A DNA stretch of 64,000 nucleotides from Prevotella sp. GTDB taxonomy: Bacteria; Bacteroidota; Bacteroidia; Bacteroidales; Bacteroidaceae. The position numbers were made by a program, and so were the translations under genes. The stretch is taken from NCBI GenBank assembly GCA_022511075.1, contig JAFLSE010000001.1, positions 124,001-188,000 on the forward strand, read 5' to 3'. Under the pieces are notes generated by a model. The model did no database searches. It was not told the DNA's origin and worked only from the letters and a program-made list of their open reading frames with translations. Below are positions 1 to 8,197 of this stretch, piece by piece. How positions within the stretch are numbered: the first letter of the stretch is position 1; each line of letters starts with the position of its first letter.

Positions 1-2506
1 CAATATTGACAACGGCTTCTATATGTTCGACAAGAAAAGCGAAGTGTTCACCGACCTCTATCCCTATCTGAAACCCCTTGCCAGGAATATGTTAGTGCGC
101 AAGATAAAAGATATTGGTGAAGGTAAGGTGCTGTTTATCACACGCGACAAGAACCTATACATTGCGTTTGCCGACGATAACGGCAAGCCAATAATAAAGA
201 AACTCTACGATGCGCATAACGACATAGAGCCGACCACCCTAAACCTAAAGCGAAATATACACGGAGAGAAGGACGGCTACCTGTTTTGGATAGGAACCGA
301 CAGGAACATAGATGCCGTGCGCCGAGGTGCAAAAAATTATAGCAGCATCGTGGCTGCACACAGTCCCAAACGCGTCGCAGACGAATGGGAAAGCCTTATC
401 CCTGAAGAAAGTGACTCCATAATGTCGGAGATAAAACATTGTGAAACAGGACAGCACGGAGTATTCATTCTTTCACGTGCCGGACATCTCTACCATTACG
501 ATCGCAACAGGCGTGCAATGACCGATCTTGACAACAGCAGCTATGCTGCATTAGAGGCTGGGAAGCAGACTTTCTATGACATTCATGCCGACTACGACGG
601 CAATATCTGGCTCACAAGCGGAAAGAACGGTCTCTACAAGATAAGTTTCCCTACGGGCAAGTTCAGTATGCTCTACCCCAACCTGTTTCCTCCACAGAAA
701 TACGTTGACAATGACAACACTGGCATAAGGGCACTATTCCGAACGAAAGACGGAATGCTGATGGTAGGCAGCAGAGGGGAATGCCTGAAAGTCATCGACC
801 CTACCACCGGCACAGTGGTACACATCTTCGACGAGGACGTGCAGAACATTTACCACATAATGCAGGACAACAACGGCAACATTTGGATTTCATCAAAAGG
901 CAACGGACTAATTAAGGCTACCCACACAGGTAATAGCAACATGCTCTATACCTGTGAATACTTTCGCCATGAGCCCGACAATCCATACAGTATCAGTTCC
1001 GACCGGGTATATTACACCAAGCAAGACCACAAGGGACGCATTTGGGTGTGTACATATGGCGGAGGCATAAACCTGATTGAGGTGGTGAAAGGTACAACAA
1101 TATTTCACCACCACGCCAACACTTTCGTAAACTATCCCCACGGCGACCTATATATAAATGTACGCGCGATAGAAGAGGACAGCAAGAACAACCTATGGGC
1201 TTCCACCACAAACGGAATGATATACATACAGTCGGCGGACGACAACGATTTGAGCAAGACCGTTTTCGAGACAAGCAACAGGATAAGCGACGACATATAT
1301 TCAATGTACCGCGATTCCAAAGGCGACATCTGGCTTAGCATACTTGGAGGCGGACTAAACAAAATAACCGGATATGACAAGGAAAACCACTCTCCCATAC
1401 TGCAACAATATGGCGACCACGGGAAATGGCGCTACAACACCATCAACGCAATAATGCAAGACAGGCAGGGCGACATATGGATATGCACCGACAGCGAACT
1501 CGCATCACTCGACATTCGTACAGGGGTAATAAACGCATACGACCATTACGTTGGTTTCCCATCTGTACACATCGAGGACAATACCGTGGCAATGACTCCC
1601 GACGGCAATATACTGTTAGGCTGCAAGGAAGGACTGCTCATGTTCTCGCCCGAACAACTAAAACGCAGCACAGGCAAGAAGTACAACACGTTCATAGTGA
1701 ATATGAGGGTGATGAACCACTGCCTGCAATATTTCAAGCCGTCAATATGCGACAAGAGCATATTTTATGCCGATACCATTGTGCTCAAGCACGACCAAAA
1801 CATGTTCTCGCTTGAGTTTGCCACTCTGAGGTTCTACAACCATTCGCAACTATCCTACACTTATCTTTTGGAAGGGCACGAGGAACACTGGCACATTTCC
1901 AACAACAGCAACGTGGCATCCTATTCCAGCGTTGCACCCGGCACTTACACTTTCAGGGTGCGTGCCATCGGCGACGATTTTCCTGAGCGCAGGCTTACAA
2001 TAATAGTACGTCCGCCGTGGTGGGCAACATGGTGGGCATACACCATATACCTGATATTGTTCTTAGCCGCTGCATACGGGGTGTTCAGACTCGTGACATA
2101 CATAATAAAAATGCGCAACGAGATTTACATCCACAAGCGCATAGATACCATAAAGAAGCAGGTGTTGCAGCAGCGCACCGTCGAGGAAGAGCACGAGTTC
2201 GTGAGCAAGGTGAAGAAACTTGTTGAAGACAATATCGCACTCGACCTTAGCGTGGATGCCATGGCAGATGAAATGGGACTGAGCCGAAGCGCATTCTTCA
2301 AGCGCATCAAGTCGCTTACAGGCAAGGCACCGATAGACTTCGTAAAGGATATAAGGCTCAACACCGCAGCCCACCTAATAGCCACAACATCTATGGGCAT
2401 CACAGAGATTGCCTATCAGGTGGGATTCAACGACCCTGGATATTTTGGGAAGTGTTTCCGCAAGAAGTTCGATATGACTCCAAAGGAATATAGGAACAAG
2501 CAATAA
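1..2506 (+). CDS. Membrane one-component regulator: Reg_prop propeller, Y_Y_Y, AraC-type HTH (5' partial)
   Basis: The reading frame is open to the window edge (codons from base 2 read NIDNGFY before the first Met at 23), so the start lies outside. At least six Reg_prop propeller motifs of the form D-x-x-G-x-I/L-W occur between about residues 185 and 490 counted from Met 23. A Y_Y_Y domain follows at about 575-660, then one membrane segment (about 671-695), a short coiled linker, and a two-helix AraC/HTH_18 domain at about 740-825. Such proteins normally sense glycans in the periplasm. In hybrid two-component systems a histidine kinase, phosphoacceptor and receiver separate the membrane segment from the HTH; here they are absent, so the signal should pass directly to the DNA-binding domain. 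The target genes are not visible. It ends 6 bp from the convergent nadB. Confidence 0.88.
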   Translation, partial: NIDNGFYMFDKKSEVFTDLYPYLKPLARNMLVRKIKDIGEGKVLFITRDKNLYIAFADDNGKPIIKKLYDAHNDIEPTTLNLKRNIHGEKDGYLFWIGTDRNIDAVRRGAKNYSSIVAAHSPKRVADEWESLIPEESDSIMSEIKHCETGQHGVFILSRAGHLYHYDRNRRAMTDLDNSSYAALEAGKQTFYDIHADYDGNIWLTSGKNGLYKISFPTGKFSMLYPNLFPPQKYVDNDNTGIRALFRTKDGMLMVGSRGECLKVIDPTTGTVVHIFDEDVQNIYHIMQDNNGNIWISSKGNGLIKATHTGNSNMLYTCEYFRHEPDNPYSISSDRVYYTKQDHKGRIWVCTYGGGINLIEVVKGTTIFHHHANTFVNYPHGDLYINVRAIEEDSKNNLWASTTNGMIYIQSADDNDLSKTVFETSNRISDDIYSMYRDSKGDIWLSILGGGLNKITGYDKENHSPILQQYGDHGKWRYNTINAIMQDRQGDIWICTDSELASLDIRTGVINAYDHYVGFPSVHIEDNTVAMTPDGNILLGCKEGLLMFSPEQLKRSTGKKYNTFIVNMRVMNHCLQYFKPSICDKSIFYADTIVLKHDQNMFSLEFATLRFYNHSQLSYTYLLEGHEEHWHISNNSNVASYSSVAPGTYTFRVRAIGDDFPERRLTIIVRPPWWATWWAYTIYLILFLAAAYGVFRLVTYIIKMRNEIYIHKRIDTIKKQVLQQRTVEEEHEFVSKVKKLVEDNIALDLSVDAMADEMGLSRSAFFKRIKSLTGKAPIDFVKDIRLNTAAHLIATTSMGITEIAYQVGFNDPGYFGKCFRKKFDMTPKEYRNKQ

Positions 2507-2512
2507 TACGCA

Positions 2513-4099
2513 TTACTTGTCGTAGGCATGATGCGGATAGTCAATCGTGTAGTGCAGTCCGCGACACTCCTTGCGCTCTATAGCCCAACGAGTTATGAGA
2601 TAGCCTACGTTAATCATATTACGAAGCTCGCAGATGTCTTTGGTTGGTTTCACACGCTTATATAGAGCCTCGGTTTCTTCATACAGCATATCGAGCCTGT
2701 CCCAGGCACGTTTAAGTCGCAGGTCGCTGCGAACAATACCAACATAGTTCGACATTATCTGCGCCACCTCGTTCTTCGATTGTGTTATCAACACTTTTTC
2801 TTCGTTAGTCATCGTGCCGTCATCGTTCCACTCCGGCACTTTCTCGTTGAAGTCATACTCGTCAATATGCTCCAAAGAGTGCCTTGCCGCAGCCTCGGCA
2901 TACACCACCGCCTCTATCAGCGAGTTGCTTGCCAGACGGTTTCCTCCGTGCAGACCAGTGCAGGCACATTCGCCTATGGCATACAGTCGGTCAATGCTCG
3001 ACTGTCCGTTAAGGTCAACCTTTATTCCGCCACACATATAGTGGGCAGCAGGGCGCACGGGGATATAGTCTTTCGTTATGTCTATGCCTATCGACAGACA
3101 CTTTTGATAAATGTTAGGGAAGTGATGTTTTGTCTCCTCGGCATCCTTGTGCGTAACATCAAGGCAAACATGGTCGAGTCCGTGTATCTTCATCTCCTTG
3201 TCAATGGCACGTGCCACTATGTCGCGCGGTGCAAGCGAAAGTCGCTCGTCGTATTTCTCCATAAAAGTGCTGCCATCGGGCAATCGCAACACGCCTCCAT
3301 ACCCTCGCATGGCTTCCGTAATGAGGTATGCAGGGTGTGTCTCCTCTGGATTATGCAGCACAGTTGGGTGGAACTGCACAAATTCCATATCAGCCACTGT
3401 TCCCTTGGCGCGATACACCATTGCTTCACCGTCGCCTGTGGCAATAACGGGGTTTGAGGTGGTCATATATATTGCTCCACAACCTCCTGTGCACATCACC
3501 GTAACCTTGCTCAGATAAGTGTCCACCTTTTCCGTTTCGGGATTCAGGATATATGCCCCGTAGCAGTTCTTGTATGGTGTGCGGCGCGTTACACGGGCAC
3601 CAAGGTGGTGCTGCGTTATTATCTCAACGGCAAAATGATTTTCCTTTATCTCTATGTCAGGACACGAACGCACGGCATTCATCAGTCCGCGCTGTATCTC
3701 CGCACCAGTATCGTCGGCATGGTGCAGTATTCTGAATTCCGAGTGTCCGCCCTCGCGGTGCAGGTCATAGCTTCCATCCTCCTTACGGTCGAAGTTCACT
3801 CCCCAGTTAACGAGTTCCTTTATCTGCTCCGGACCGTTCTTTACCACCAGTTCCACAGCCTTTGGGTCGCTGATATAGTCGCCAGCCACCATAGTGTCCT
3901 CTATATGCTTGTCGAAGTTGTCCACAAGCATATTCGTAACCGAAGCCACGCCGCCTTGCGCCCTCGTGGTGTTTGCTTCGTCGAGCGTAGTCTTGCATAT
4001 CAGGCATATCTTCCCCTTCTTTGCCCGTGCTACCTTCAGTGCATAGCTCATACCGGCAACGCCTCCGCCGATAATCAGGAAATCATATTTATAGACCAT
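2513..4099 (-). CDS. nadB: L-aspartate oxidase
   Basis: A flavoprotein of 528 residues that oxidises L-aspartate to iminoaspartate, the first step of de novo NAD synthesis; in anaerobes fumarate is the likely electron acceptor. An N-terminal FAD-binding Rossmann motif (IIGGGVAGMSYAL) is followed by the NTTRAQGG segment, the substrate and active-site region EGGHSEFRILHHADDTG, RPAAHYMCGG, and a C-terminal FAD-contact block with GLHGGNRLASNSL. The length fits the family. Fumarate reductase and succinate dehydrogenase flavoprotein subunits are related, but the short C-terminus and absence of Sdh/Frd neighbours favour NadB. The partner genes nadA and nadC are not adjacent. A good -7/-33 promoter lies just upstream. 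Confidence 0.93.
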   Translation of the reverse strand: MVYKYDFLIIGGGVAGMSYALKVARAKKGKICLICKTTLDEANTTRAQGGVASVTNMLVDNFDKHIEDTMVAGDYISDPKAVELVVKNGPEQIKELVNWGVNFDRKEDGSYDLHREGGHSEFRILHHADDTGAEIQRGLMNAVRSCPDIEIKENHFAVEIITQHHLGARVTRRTPYKNCYGAYILNPETEKVDTYLSKVTVMCTGGCGAIYMTTSNPVIATGDGEAMVYRAKGTVADMEFVQFHPTVLHNPEETHPAYLITEAMRGYGGVLRLPDGSTFMEKYDERLSLAPRDIVARAIDKEMKIHGLDHVCLDVTHKDAEETKHHFPNIYQKCLSIGIDITKDYIPVRPAAHYMCGGIKVDLNGQSSIDRLYAIGECACTGLHGGNRLASNSLIEAVVYAEAAARHSLEHIDEYDFNEKVPEWNDDGTMTNEEKVLITQSKNEVAQIMSNYVGIVRSDLRLKRAWDRLDMLYEETEALYKRVKPTKDICELRNMINVGYLITRWAIERKECRGLHYTIDYPHHAYDK

Positions 4100-4121
4100 T
4101 AGTTTCGTATTATTAGTTGTG

Positions 4122-4152
4122 CAAAATTATAAAAAAATCTTGAATGCACAAA
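4122..4152 (-). promoter_or_regulatory. nadB promoter (-7/-33)
   Basis: On the minus strand the -7 box TAATTTTG covers 4122-4129 and a TTTG -33 box covers 4149-4152, with 19 bases between them. This is the Bacteroidetes housekeeping arrangement. The surrounding 50 bases closely resemble the promoter of the upxY-like gene at 26424-26477. Confidence 0.75.
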
Positions 4153-4220
4153 AGAATTACACTTTTTTCTTTCCTGTAACGCAATTCCTCACTACTGACA
4201 CAATATCATAACCCAAAAAC

Positions 4221-4255
4221 AAAAGCTGCCATCACAAATTGCGACAGCAGCTTTT
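4221..4255 (-). terminator. Intrinsic terminator of the polysaccharide operon
   Basis: Perfect 9-bp inverted repeat (AAAAGCTGC at 4221-4229, GCAGCTTTT at 4247-4255). Read on the minus strand, the hairpin is followed by a U-rich tail (TTTTGTTTTT). It lies about 70 bp downstream of the last glycosyltransferase gene and before the nadB promoter, so it probably ends the polysaccharide transcript. Confidence 0.75.
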
Positions 4256-4323
4256 AAGTAACACATTTATTCGTTCAAATAAATGTCATTTCTGGAACGT
4301 CAAACAAAAGCGGAGTGTTTCCG

Positions 4324-5070
4324 TTATAACGCCTTTATGAACTGCGGAATCTTCCACAGCATCTTTTCTATTTTTGTAATCGTGGGATTCATGCCATGCG
4401 AACGGTACATACGGATATCCTCATGCCACATCTGTCTGCGCTTGTTGTTGTCGGTACTCATACCGCCCATACGCATTCTAACGATATACTCGTTGAGATA
4501 TGCCACCGACAATTCTCCGCCGAGAAGATAACGGAAAAGAAGGTCAGAGTCGGCAGCAATCTTATAGGTCTCGTTGTATAGTCCGCGCCTCATCATCACA
4601 TCCCTGCGTATATAGCACGTCGGGTGAAGCGGTAGCCAGCCGTGCCGCACTTTCCATAGGCGGTAGTCGCCGCCTATCCAGTTACGAGTCACCTTGTCCG
4701 TATTCTCTGCATTGACAAACAGTCCGTTGCCGTACAGGAAGTCTGCGCCGGTCTCCTTAATCCTTGCCGCCACCTTCGATACCGTGTCTGTGGCATACAG
4801 CATATCGTCGCTGTGCAGCAGTCCTATAACATCGCCGGTGGCAAGACGAACACCCTTGTTAATAGCCTCATACATCCCGTGGTCAGGCTCCGATATTACT
4901 TCTGACAATCGTCCCCGATACTCATCTATAATATTAAGCGAGCCGTCAGTCGAAGCCCCGTCCACCACGATATACTCAATATCAGGATAGTCCTGCGACA
5001 GCACGCTCTCTATGGCACCACGAACAGTAGCCACACGGTTATAGCATGTGGTTATTATCGTTATTTTCAT
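4324..5070 (-). CDS. Family 2 glycosyltransferase
   Basis: A GT-A fold enzyme of 248 residues. The N-terminus has the GT2 start (ITTCYNR), then the nucleotide-sugar-binding VVDGASTDGS and a DxD-type metal site (LLHSDD, about residue 86). This form of GT2 (SDDMLY, then a conserved WIGGDYRLWK-like region) is common in Bacteroidetes polysaccharide clusters. The donor and acceptor sugars cannot be told from sequence. It is the last gene of the polysaccharide locus, followed by the hairpin terminator at 4221-4255, and is separated from the other sugar genes by the DUF3791/DUF3990 cassette. Confidence 0.88.
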   Translation of the reverse strand: MKITIITTCYNRVATVRGAIESVLSQDYPDIEYIVVDGASTDGSLNIIDEYRGRLSEVISEPDHGMYEAINKGVRLATGDVIGLLHSDDMLYATDTVSKVAARIKETGADFLYGNGLFVNAENTDKVTRNWIGGDYRLWKVRHGWLPLHPTCYIRRDVMMRRGLYNETYKIAADSDLLFRYLLGGELSVAYLNEYIVRMRMGGMSTDNNKRRQMWHEDIRMYRSHGMNPTITKIEKMLWKIPQFIKAL

Positions 5071-5211
5071 AAAAGAACTACCTCAAAAATACAAAATAGA
5101 TTTGGTAGATACAAAAAATATTACCCTTACTGATAATAAGTTATCCCTTTAACAATGTCAAAGGCTTAGTTATATATTGTAAATCAGTCCTTTCAAGCAA
5201 GTATGTCTACC

Positions 5212-5445
5212 TCAACATGGTTGTAGCATTCCTGTATGATATTCTTTGCTTAACAGCTCATACACATAGGATGGACTCTGTGTATAAATACCAGTTTCTA
5301 TGTCTTGCAGTTTTGCATAAGTCTCTGAATTATAGATTATATCCAATGCCTCTGCGATGTCTAATCCATTATCCGTCATCAGAAATTCTGTCATTTCGTC
5401 CACAATCTGTGCCACAAGAAAATCCTGCATCTGCTTACTTTTCAT
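5212..5445 (-). CDS. Small DUF3791-like protein, distal gene of a three-gene cassette
   Basis: A 77-residue acidic protein with no signal or membrane segment. The ATG at 5445 is preferred; a TTG nine bases upstream would overlap the preceding stop. Its N-terminal half (LVAQIVDEMTEFLMTDNGLDIAEALDIIYNSETY, here broken: LVAQIVDEMTEFLM, then DNGLDIAEALDI) resembles small Bacteroidetes partner proteins usually found beside DUF3990 genes. It follows the DUF3990 reading frame with a few bases between stop and ATG, so it belongs to the same transcript, driven by the promoter at 6174-6204. A role as antitoxin or accessory factor is inference from the arrangement only. Confidence 0.6.
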   Translation of the reverse strand: MKSKQMQDFLVAQIVDEMTEFLMTDNGLDIAEALDIIYNSETYAKLQDIETGIYTQSPSYVYELLSKEYHTGMLQPC

Positions 5446-5450
5446 AAGTG

Positions 5451-5926
5451 TCAATTTATGCGTTCAAGTAATCGAATTGCTTTTATACTTGCAAAAAGAT
5501 ATTGGTTGTTCAGTTGCTTGTATTCCAATTCTTTTGCCAACTGTTCAATGGAGATTGTGCCTTCGTGATATCGTCCCATAAGATATGCAACACCATCATC
5601 TGCAACAGGACCAATCACAATGTCAAAACTATGCTCGAATGGCGATAACTTCCTATTTCTGTTTCTTTCTATAAATCTTGCCCATTCCACATCAGGACGC
5701 TCAAAAACCATTACGTTCAACTCTCCGTTTTTCAGCAATCGGTTGTCAAAATTGTATTCCTGCACTATTGGAGTCCCACCAAACAATTTAGCTTTTCGTT
5801 CCGCCATTCTCTCTGCCTGTCCACGAATATCAGTCAGATAAAATCCCTGTCCAAAATCCTTGAACCTATGCGATTTTGTAATATCTAATTTGTGAAATCA
5901 ATATATGTACCATGATAGAGAATCAT
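5451..5926 (-). pseudogene. DUF3990 (ADP-ribosyltransferase-like) gene with a frameshift
   Basis: The natural start is the ATG at 5926, which overlaps the stop of the upstream DUF3791 gene (ATGA). It reads MILYHGTYIDFT and then meets TAG at 5885-5887. The frame that continues the family pattern (KLDITKSHRFKDFGQGFYL, then RNRKLSPFEHSFDIVIGPVA and NNQYLFASIKA) is shifted by one base and runs to the stop at 5451. One missing or extra base near 5886-5892 explains this. The family carries an LYHGT motif and a DFGxGFYLT motif that resemble the H and Y positions of ADP-ribosyltransferases. Either the gene is inactivated, or the base is a sequencing error, or a frameshift is programmed. A protein of 118 residues from 5807 alone would lack the nucleotide-binding half. 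Confidence 0.72.
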
Positions 5927-6147
5927 GTCAACTCTCCTCCGTTCTTTTGGCATATCAAGACCATGTCATCCACCGTGTCATCTATTGACTGCAGATGCAA
6001 AGTGTCATAAAAGTCAATTAGAAATTCTATTCCATGAAAATGTTTCAGATAAAGAAATACATTTTTTGCGGAATACCCATAGCGTTTTGCCATACTTCTT
6101 ATGCATGAATTTATAAACGGAATCTTGTATTTTTCTGACTCAGACAT
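5923..6147 (-). CDS. DUF3791 family small protein
   Basis: A 74-residue protein with the DUF3791 pattern: residues KIPFINSCIRSMAKRYG, then a NVFLYLKHFHGIEFLIDFYD core (given here in part), then HLQSIDDTVDDM. The family is small, cytoplasmic and nearly always encoded beside DUF3990 genes; its function is not known. The stop overlaps the DUF3990 start by four bases, giving translational coupling. A promoter with correct spacing lies at 6174-6204, inside the polysaccharide operon, which marks this as an independent module. Confidence 0.75.
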   Translation of the reverse strand: MSESEKYKIPFINSCIRSMAKRYGYSAKNVFLYLKHFHGIEFLIDFYDTLHLQSIDDTVDDMVLICQKNGGELT

Positions 6148-6173
6148 CTCTATCTCATTTTCAGTTTCCGTTG

Positions 6174-6204
6174 CAAAGATACTACAAATCGAATGGAATA
6201 CAAA
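6174..6204 (-). promoter_or_regulatory. Promoter of the DUF3791/DUF3990 cassette
   Basis: Minus-strand -7 box TATCTTTG at 6174-6181 and TTTG -33 box at 6201-6204, with 19 bases between. The start codon at 6147 is about 20 bases from the expected transcription start. Confidence 0.7.
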
Positions 6205-6248
6205 ATAAATTAACTTTATTTATTTTTATTCCTGAGATGCAGCGTATC

Positions 6249-6293
6249 TTATGTAAAATACTCTTTGCTTAACAATTCAAATATGTCTGGGAA
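6249..6293 (-). pseudogene. Remnant of a second DUF3791-like 3' end
   Basis: In one minus-strand frame this stretch reads PDIFELLSKEYFT and stop. The intact distal protein of the cassette ends PSYVYELLSKEYHTGM plus four residues. At the DNA level TCTTTGCTTAACA is identical at 5243-5255 and 6262-6274, with weaker similarity around it. It overlaps the 3' end of the PssE-like gene, whose last residues may therefore be replaced. Confidence 0.5.
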
Positions 6294-6757
6294 TTAAACC
6301 AATGGTCAAGTGCATCCCGAATAATGACCTCAGCATTTCCGTTTTCCAATTTTTGGAAACGGAAATGCCTCGCCCTCTCTATGGCAGCGGCAAGGGCTTT
6401 CTCATCAAAGACACCTATAACACATCCTAATGAATCCAGTTTCCTGACAAGTTGGAACTGGTCGTGAATGTGTTCCGTCTTATTATATCGAGGCATCACC
6501 ACAATCTTTTTCTGCTTTTCCATTGCCTCCGATATTGCTCCCCAGCCGCCTTGCAGTATCACGATGTCTGCCTCATCTATGTAACGCTGCATCTCTTCCT
6601 TCGTGCAGAACTTGAATGCCTGCGCATGCCTATAGGGATAATCAGTATAACCAGTCTGCACTACAACACTCTCCTGCGTAGTGGAAGCCCACTCGTCCAC
6701 GGCTCGTGCCATACGTTCAAAAGCCATATCCATTGTACCTAAACTCGCAAATATCAT
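6269..6757 (-). CDS. PssE/Alg13-like glycosyltransferase catalytic subunit
   Basis: The ATG at 6757 (MIFASLGT) overlaps the stop of the upstream gene by ATGA and gives a 162-residue protein of normal length; the longer frame from 6808 only adds out-of-family residues. The sequence has the GT28 C-terminal half: FASLGT at the start, then VILQGGWGAISEAMEKQKKI (donor-binding region) and VMPRYNKTEHIHDQFQLV. PssE-type subunits pair with a PssD/Alg14-type membrane anchor, encoded immediately upstream, and transfer a hexose to a lipid-linked sugar on the cytoplasmic face. The last residues overlap a gene remnant, so the natural C-terminus may have been altered. Confidence 0.85.
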   Translation of the reverse strand: MIFASLGTMDMAFERMARAVDEWASTTQESVVVQTGYTDYPYRHAQAFKFCTKEEMQRYIDEADIVILQGGWGAISEAMEKQKKIVVMPRYNKTEHIHDQFQLVRKLDSLGCVIGVFDEKALAAAIERARHFRFQKLENGNAEVIIRDALDHWFNSQTYLNC

Positions 6758-7221
6758 AGTACACCAATATAAACAGCATTCGGGAAAATACGTTTCATCT
6801 CCTCCCATTGCACGAGGAACAAATCCGTATACTTCTCTATCCAGCGCGGGGTCTTGGATGCTTCCGTCACATCAGCAGCAGAATTGATAAATATAACTTT
6901 TGTCCCCAAAAGTTTCTTGGCAAAGAACACCGTTGGCACAACCACACCTGCCCCCGTGGTTATAATGACATCAGGACGTTTCACCAACACCCAGAACAGT
7001 GCCTGTATGCCGTTTACAAAAAGTGTCCACATTTTTGACGGTTGAAAGTTGATTAAGAACACATGTTCTTTGTCCTTCAAAAAAGCCTCAGTCGATACAG
7101 TCCTCAATGTCAACCAATAACAATTCATTTCCTCAGGAATAGAGCCGACGGCAAGCTGTAGTTCACGCAAGTGTCCACCAGCAGAACAGGCAAGGCATAT
7201 TTTAGGGTAGCTACGCCGCAT
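6754..7221 (-). CDS. PssD/Alg14-like glycosyltransferase membrane subunit
   Basis: A 155-residue Alg14-type protein. The N-terminus ICLACSAGGHLREL is the family signature; a central hydrophobic stretch (ALFWVLVKRPDVIITTGAG) leads to the GTKVIFINSAADV block. Alg14/PssD holds the PssE/Alg13 subunit at the membrane. The gene overlaps its partner downstream by ATGA and the upstream GT2 by 11 bases. A strong Shine-Dalgarno sequence (AAAGGAGG) lies about 5 bases before the ATG, which is unusual in this window and supports this start. Confidence 0.85.
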   Translation of the reverse strand: MRRSYPKICLACSAGGHLRELQLAVGSIPEEMNCYWLTLRTVSTEAFLKDKEHVFLINFQPSKMWTLFVNGIQALFWVLVKRPDVIITTGAGVVVPTVFFAKKLLGTKVIFINSAADVTEASKTPRWIEKYTDLFLVQWEEMKRIFPNAVYIGVL

Positions 7222-8197
7222 ATCGCCTCCTTTCTGCAGGAAGCAGCAATGCCACGTTGTTTACAGGTATACATTTACCCCCCCCTAAATCAGACTTCTG
7301 TGGGAATCTCTCCCGTATCTCTGCCTTTATCCTATTATCGTCCCAGCCGCAGCGTTTCTTTAACTCAAATATTTTCGCATCTACAAGCATCCTGTACCAG
7401 AAACCCTGAAGGACATGCCACAGGAAGCCTTCTTTTCCATCGAGGAAGCCTAATTTCATAATATAGCGCACGGCAAAGTTGATGAATGGGCGGACAAACA
7501 ATGGTGACTTTACATACTTTATTTTCAGCCAACGCTTGCGCTCTGCCTCCGAACCGAACAGCTTGGGGACAATTTCTTCTGCCGAAGCATCAAGCCCATA
7601 CTCCATCATCAACATATCAGCCATCTCACGCGTGGCATAGCCGTTGTGCTTGTCCGTCCACCAACTCAGGTCGTTAAGGTTGGCATCAACCTGATTACCC
7701 ACCTCCAATGTCACCGCCCTGCCGTCAAACAAGCGTATGTGCTCGTCCATCCAGCGGTTCTCACAGTCGCCATGACCGCAACGGAAAACCTTCAGATGCC
7801 AGCTCGGATACCAGCCGCCGTGCAGCAGGGGACGACCCATAAAGTCGATGCGCTTGCGAACATATATACCGTTTACGTCATCGCCACACGTCGCCACAAC
7901 CTCCTTTACCGCCTCGCCTATACCACCCTCCAAATACTCATCAGCGTCGATACGCCATATCCAATCGGCAGATATACCACATTCATACACTCCGAAGTTA
8001 AACTGCGTGGCATAGTTCTTCCACGGGTGCTGCACTACACGTGCGCCAAATCCCGTGGCAAGCTCCACCGTATTGTCATCACTGAAACTGTCCACAACTA
8101 CAATCTCATCGCAGATACCTTTCAATGACTCCAAACAGCGTACAATATGCCTCTCCTCGTTCTTGGTTAAGACTATTGCCGCTATGGTATTACTCAT
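7211..8197 (-). CDS. Family 2 glycosyltransferase (WaaE/KdtX-like)
   Basis: A 328-residue GT2 with AIVLTKNEERHIVRCLESL at the N-terminus, VVVDSFSDDNT, and the metal-binding WIWRIDADEYL (about residue 88), as in the WaaE/KdtX-like group of polysaccharide and LPS core glucosyltransferases. The C-terminal half is basic and amphipathic, suggesting membrane association. A run of eight G (7278-7285) encodes glycines near residue 305; a change of one base would remove only the last 20 or so residues and end the gene before the next ATG. It overlaps its upstream neighbour by 8 bases and its downstream neighbour by 11. Confidence 0.87.
   Translation of the reverse strand: MSNTIAAIVLTKNEERHIVRCLESLKGICDEIVVVDSFSDDNTVELATGFGARVVQHPWKNYATQFNFGVYECGISADWIWRIDADEYLEGGIGEAVKEVVATCGDDVNGIYVRKRIDFMGRPLLHGGWYPSWHLKVFRCGHGDCENRWMDEHIRLFDGRAVTLEVGNQVDANLNDLSWWTDKHNGYATREMADMLMMEYGLDASAEEIVPKLFGSEAERKRWLKIKYVKSPLFVRPFINFAVRYIMKLGFLDGKEGFLWHVLQGFWYRMLVDAKIFELKKRCGWDDNRIKAEIRERFPQKSDLGGGKCIPVNNVALLLPAERRRYAA
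7278..7285 (-). repeat. Poly-G tract (G8) in the GT2 gene
   Basis: Eight G on the coding strand, followed by TAAA. With seven G the frame meets TAA within a few codons; with nine G the TAA comes directly after the tract. Confidence 0.9.

Noticed and set aside
2780..3457. 225-codon plus-strand frame
   Set aside because: Shadow of nadB in another frame, without motifs or promoter.
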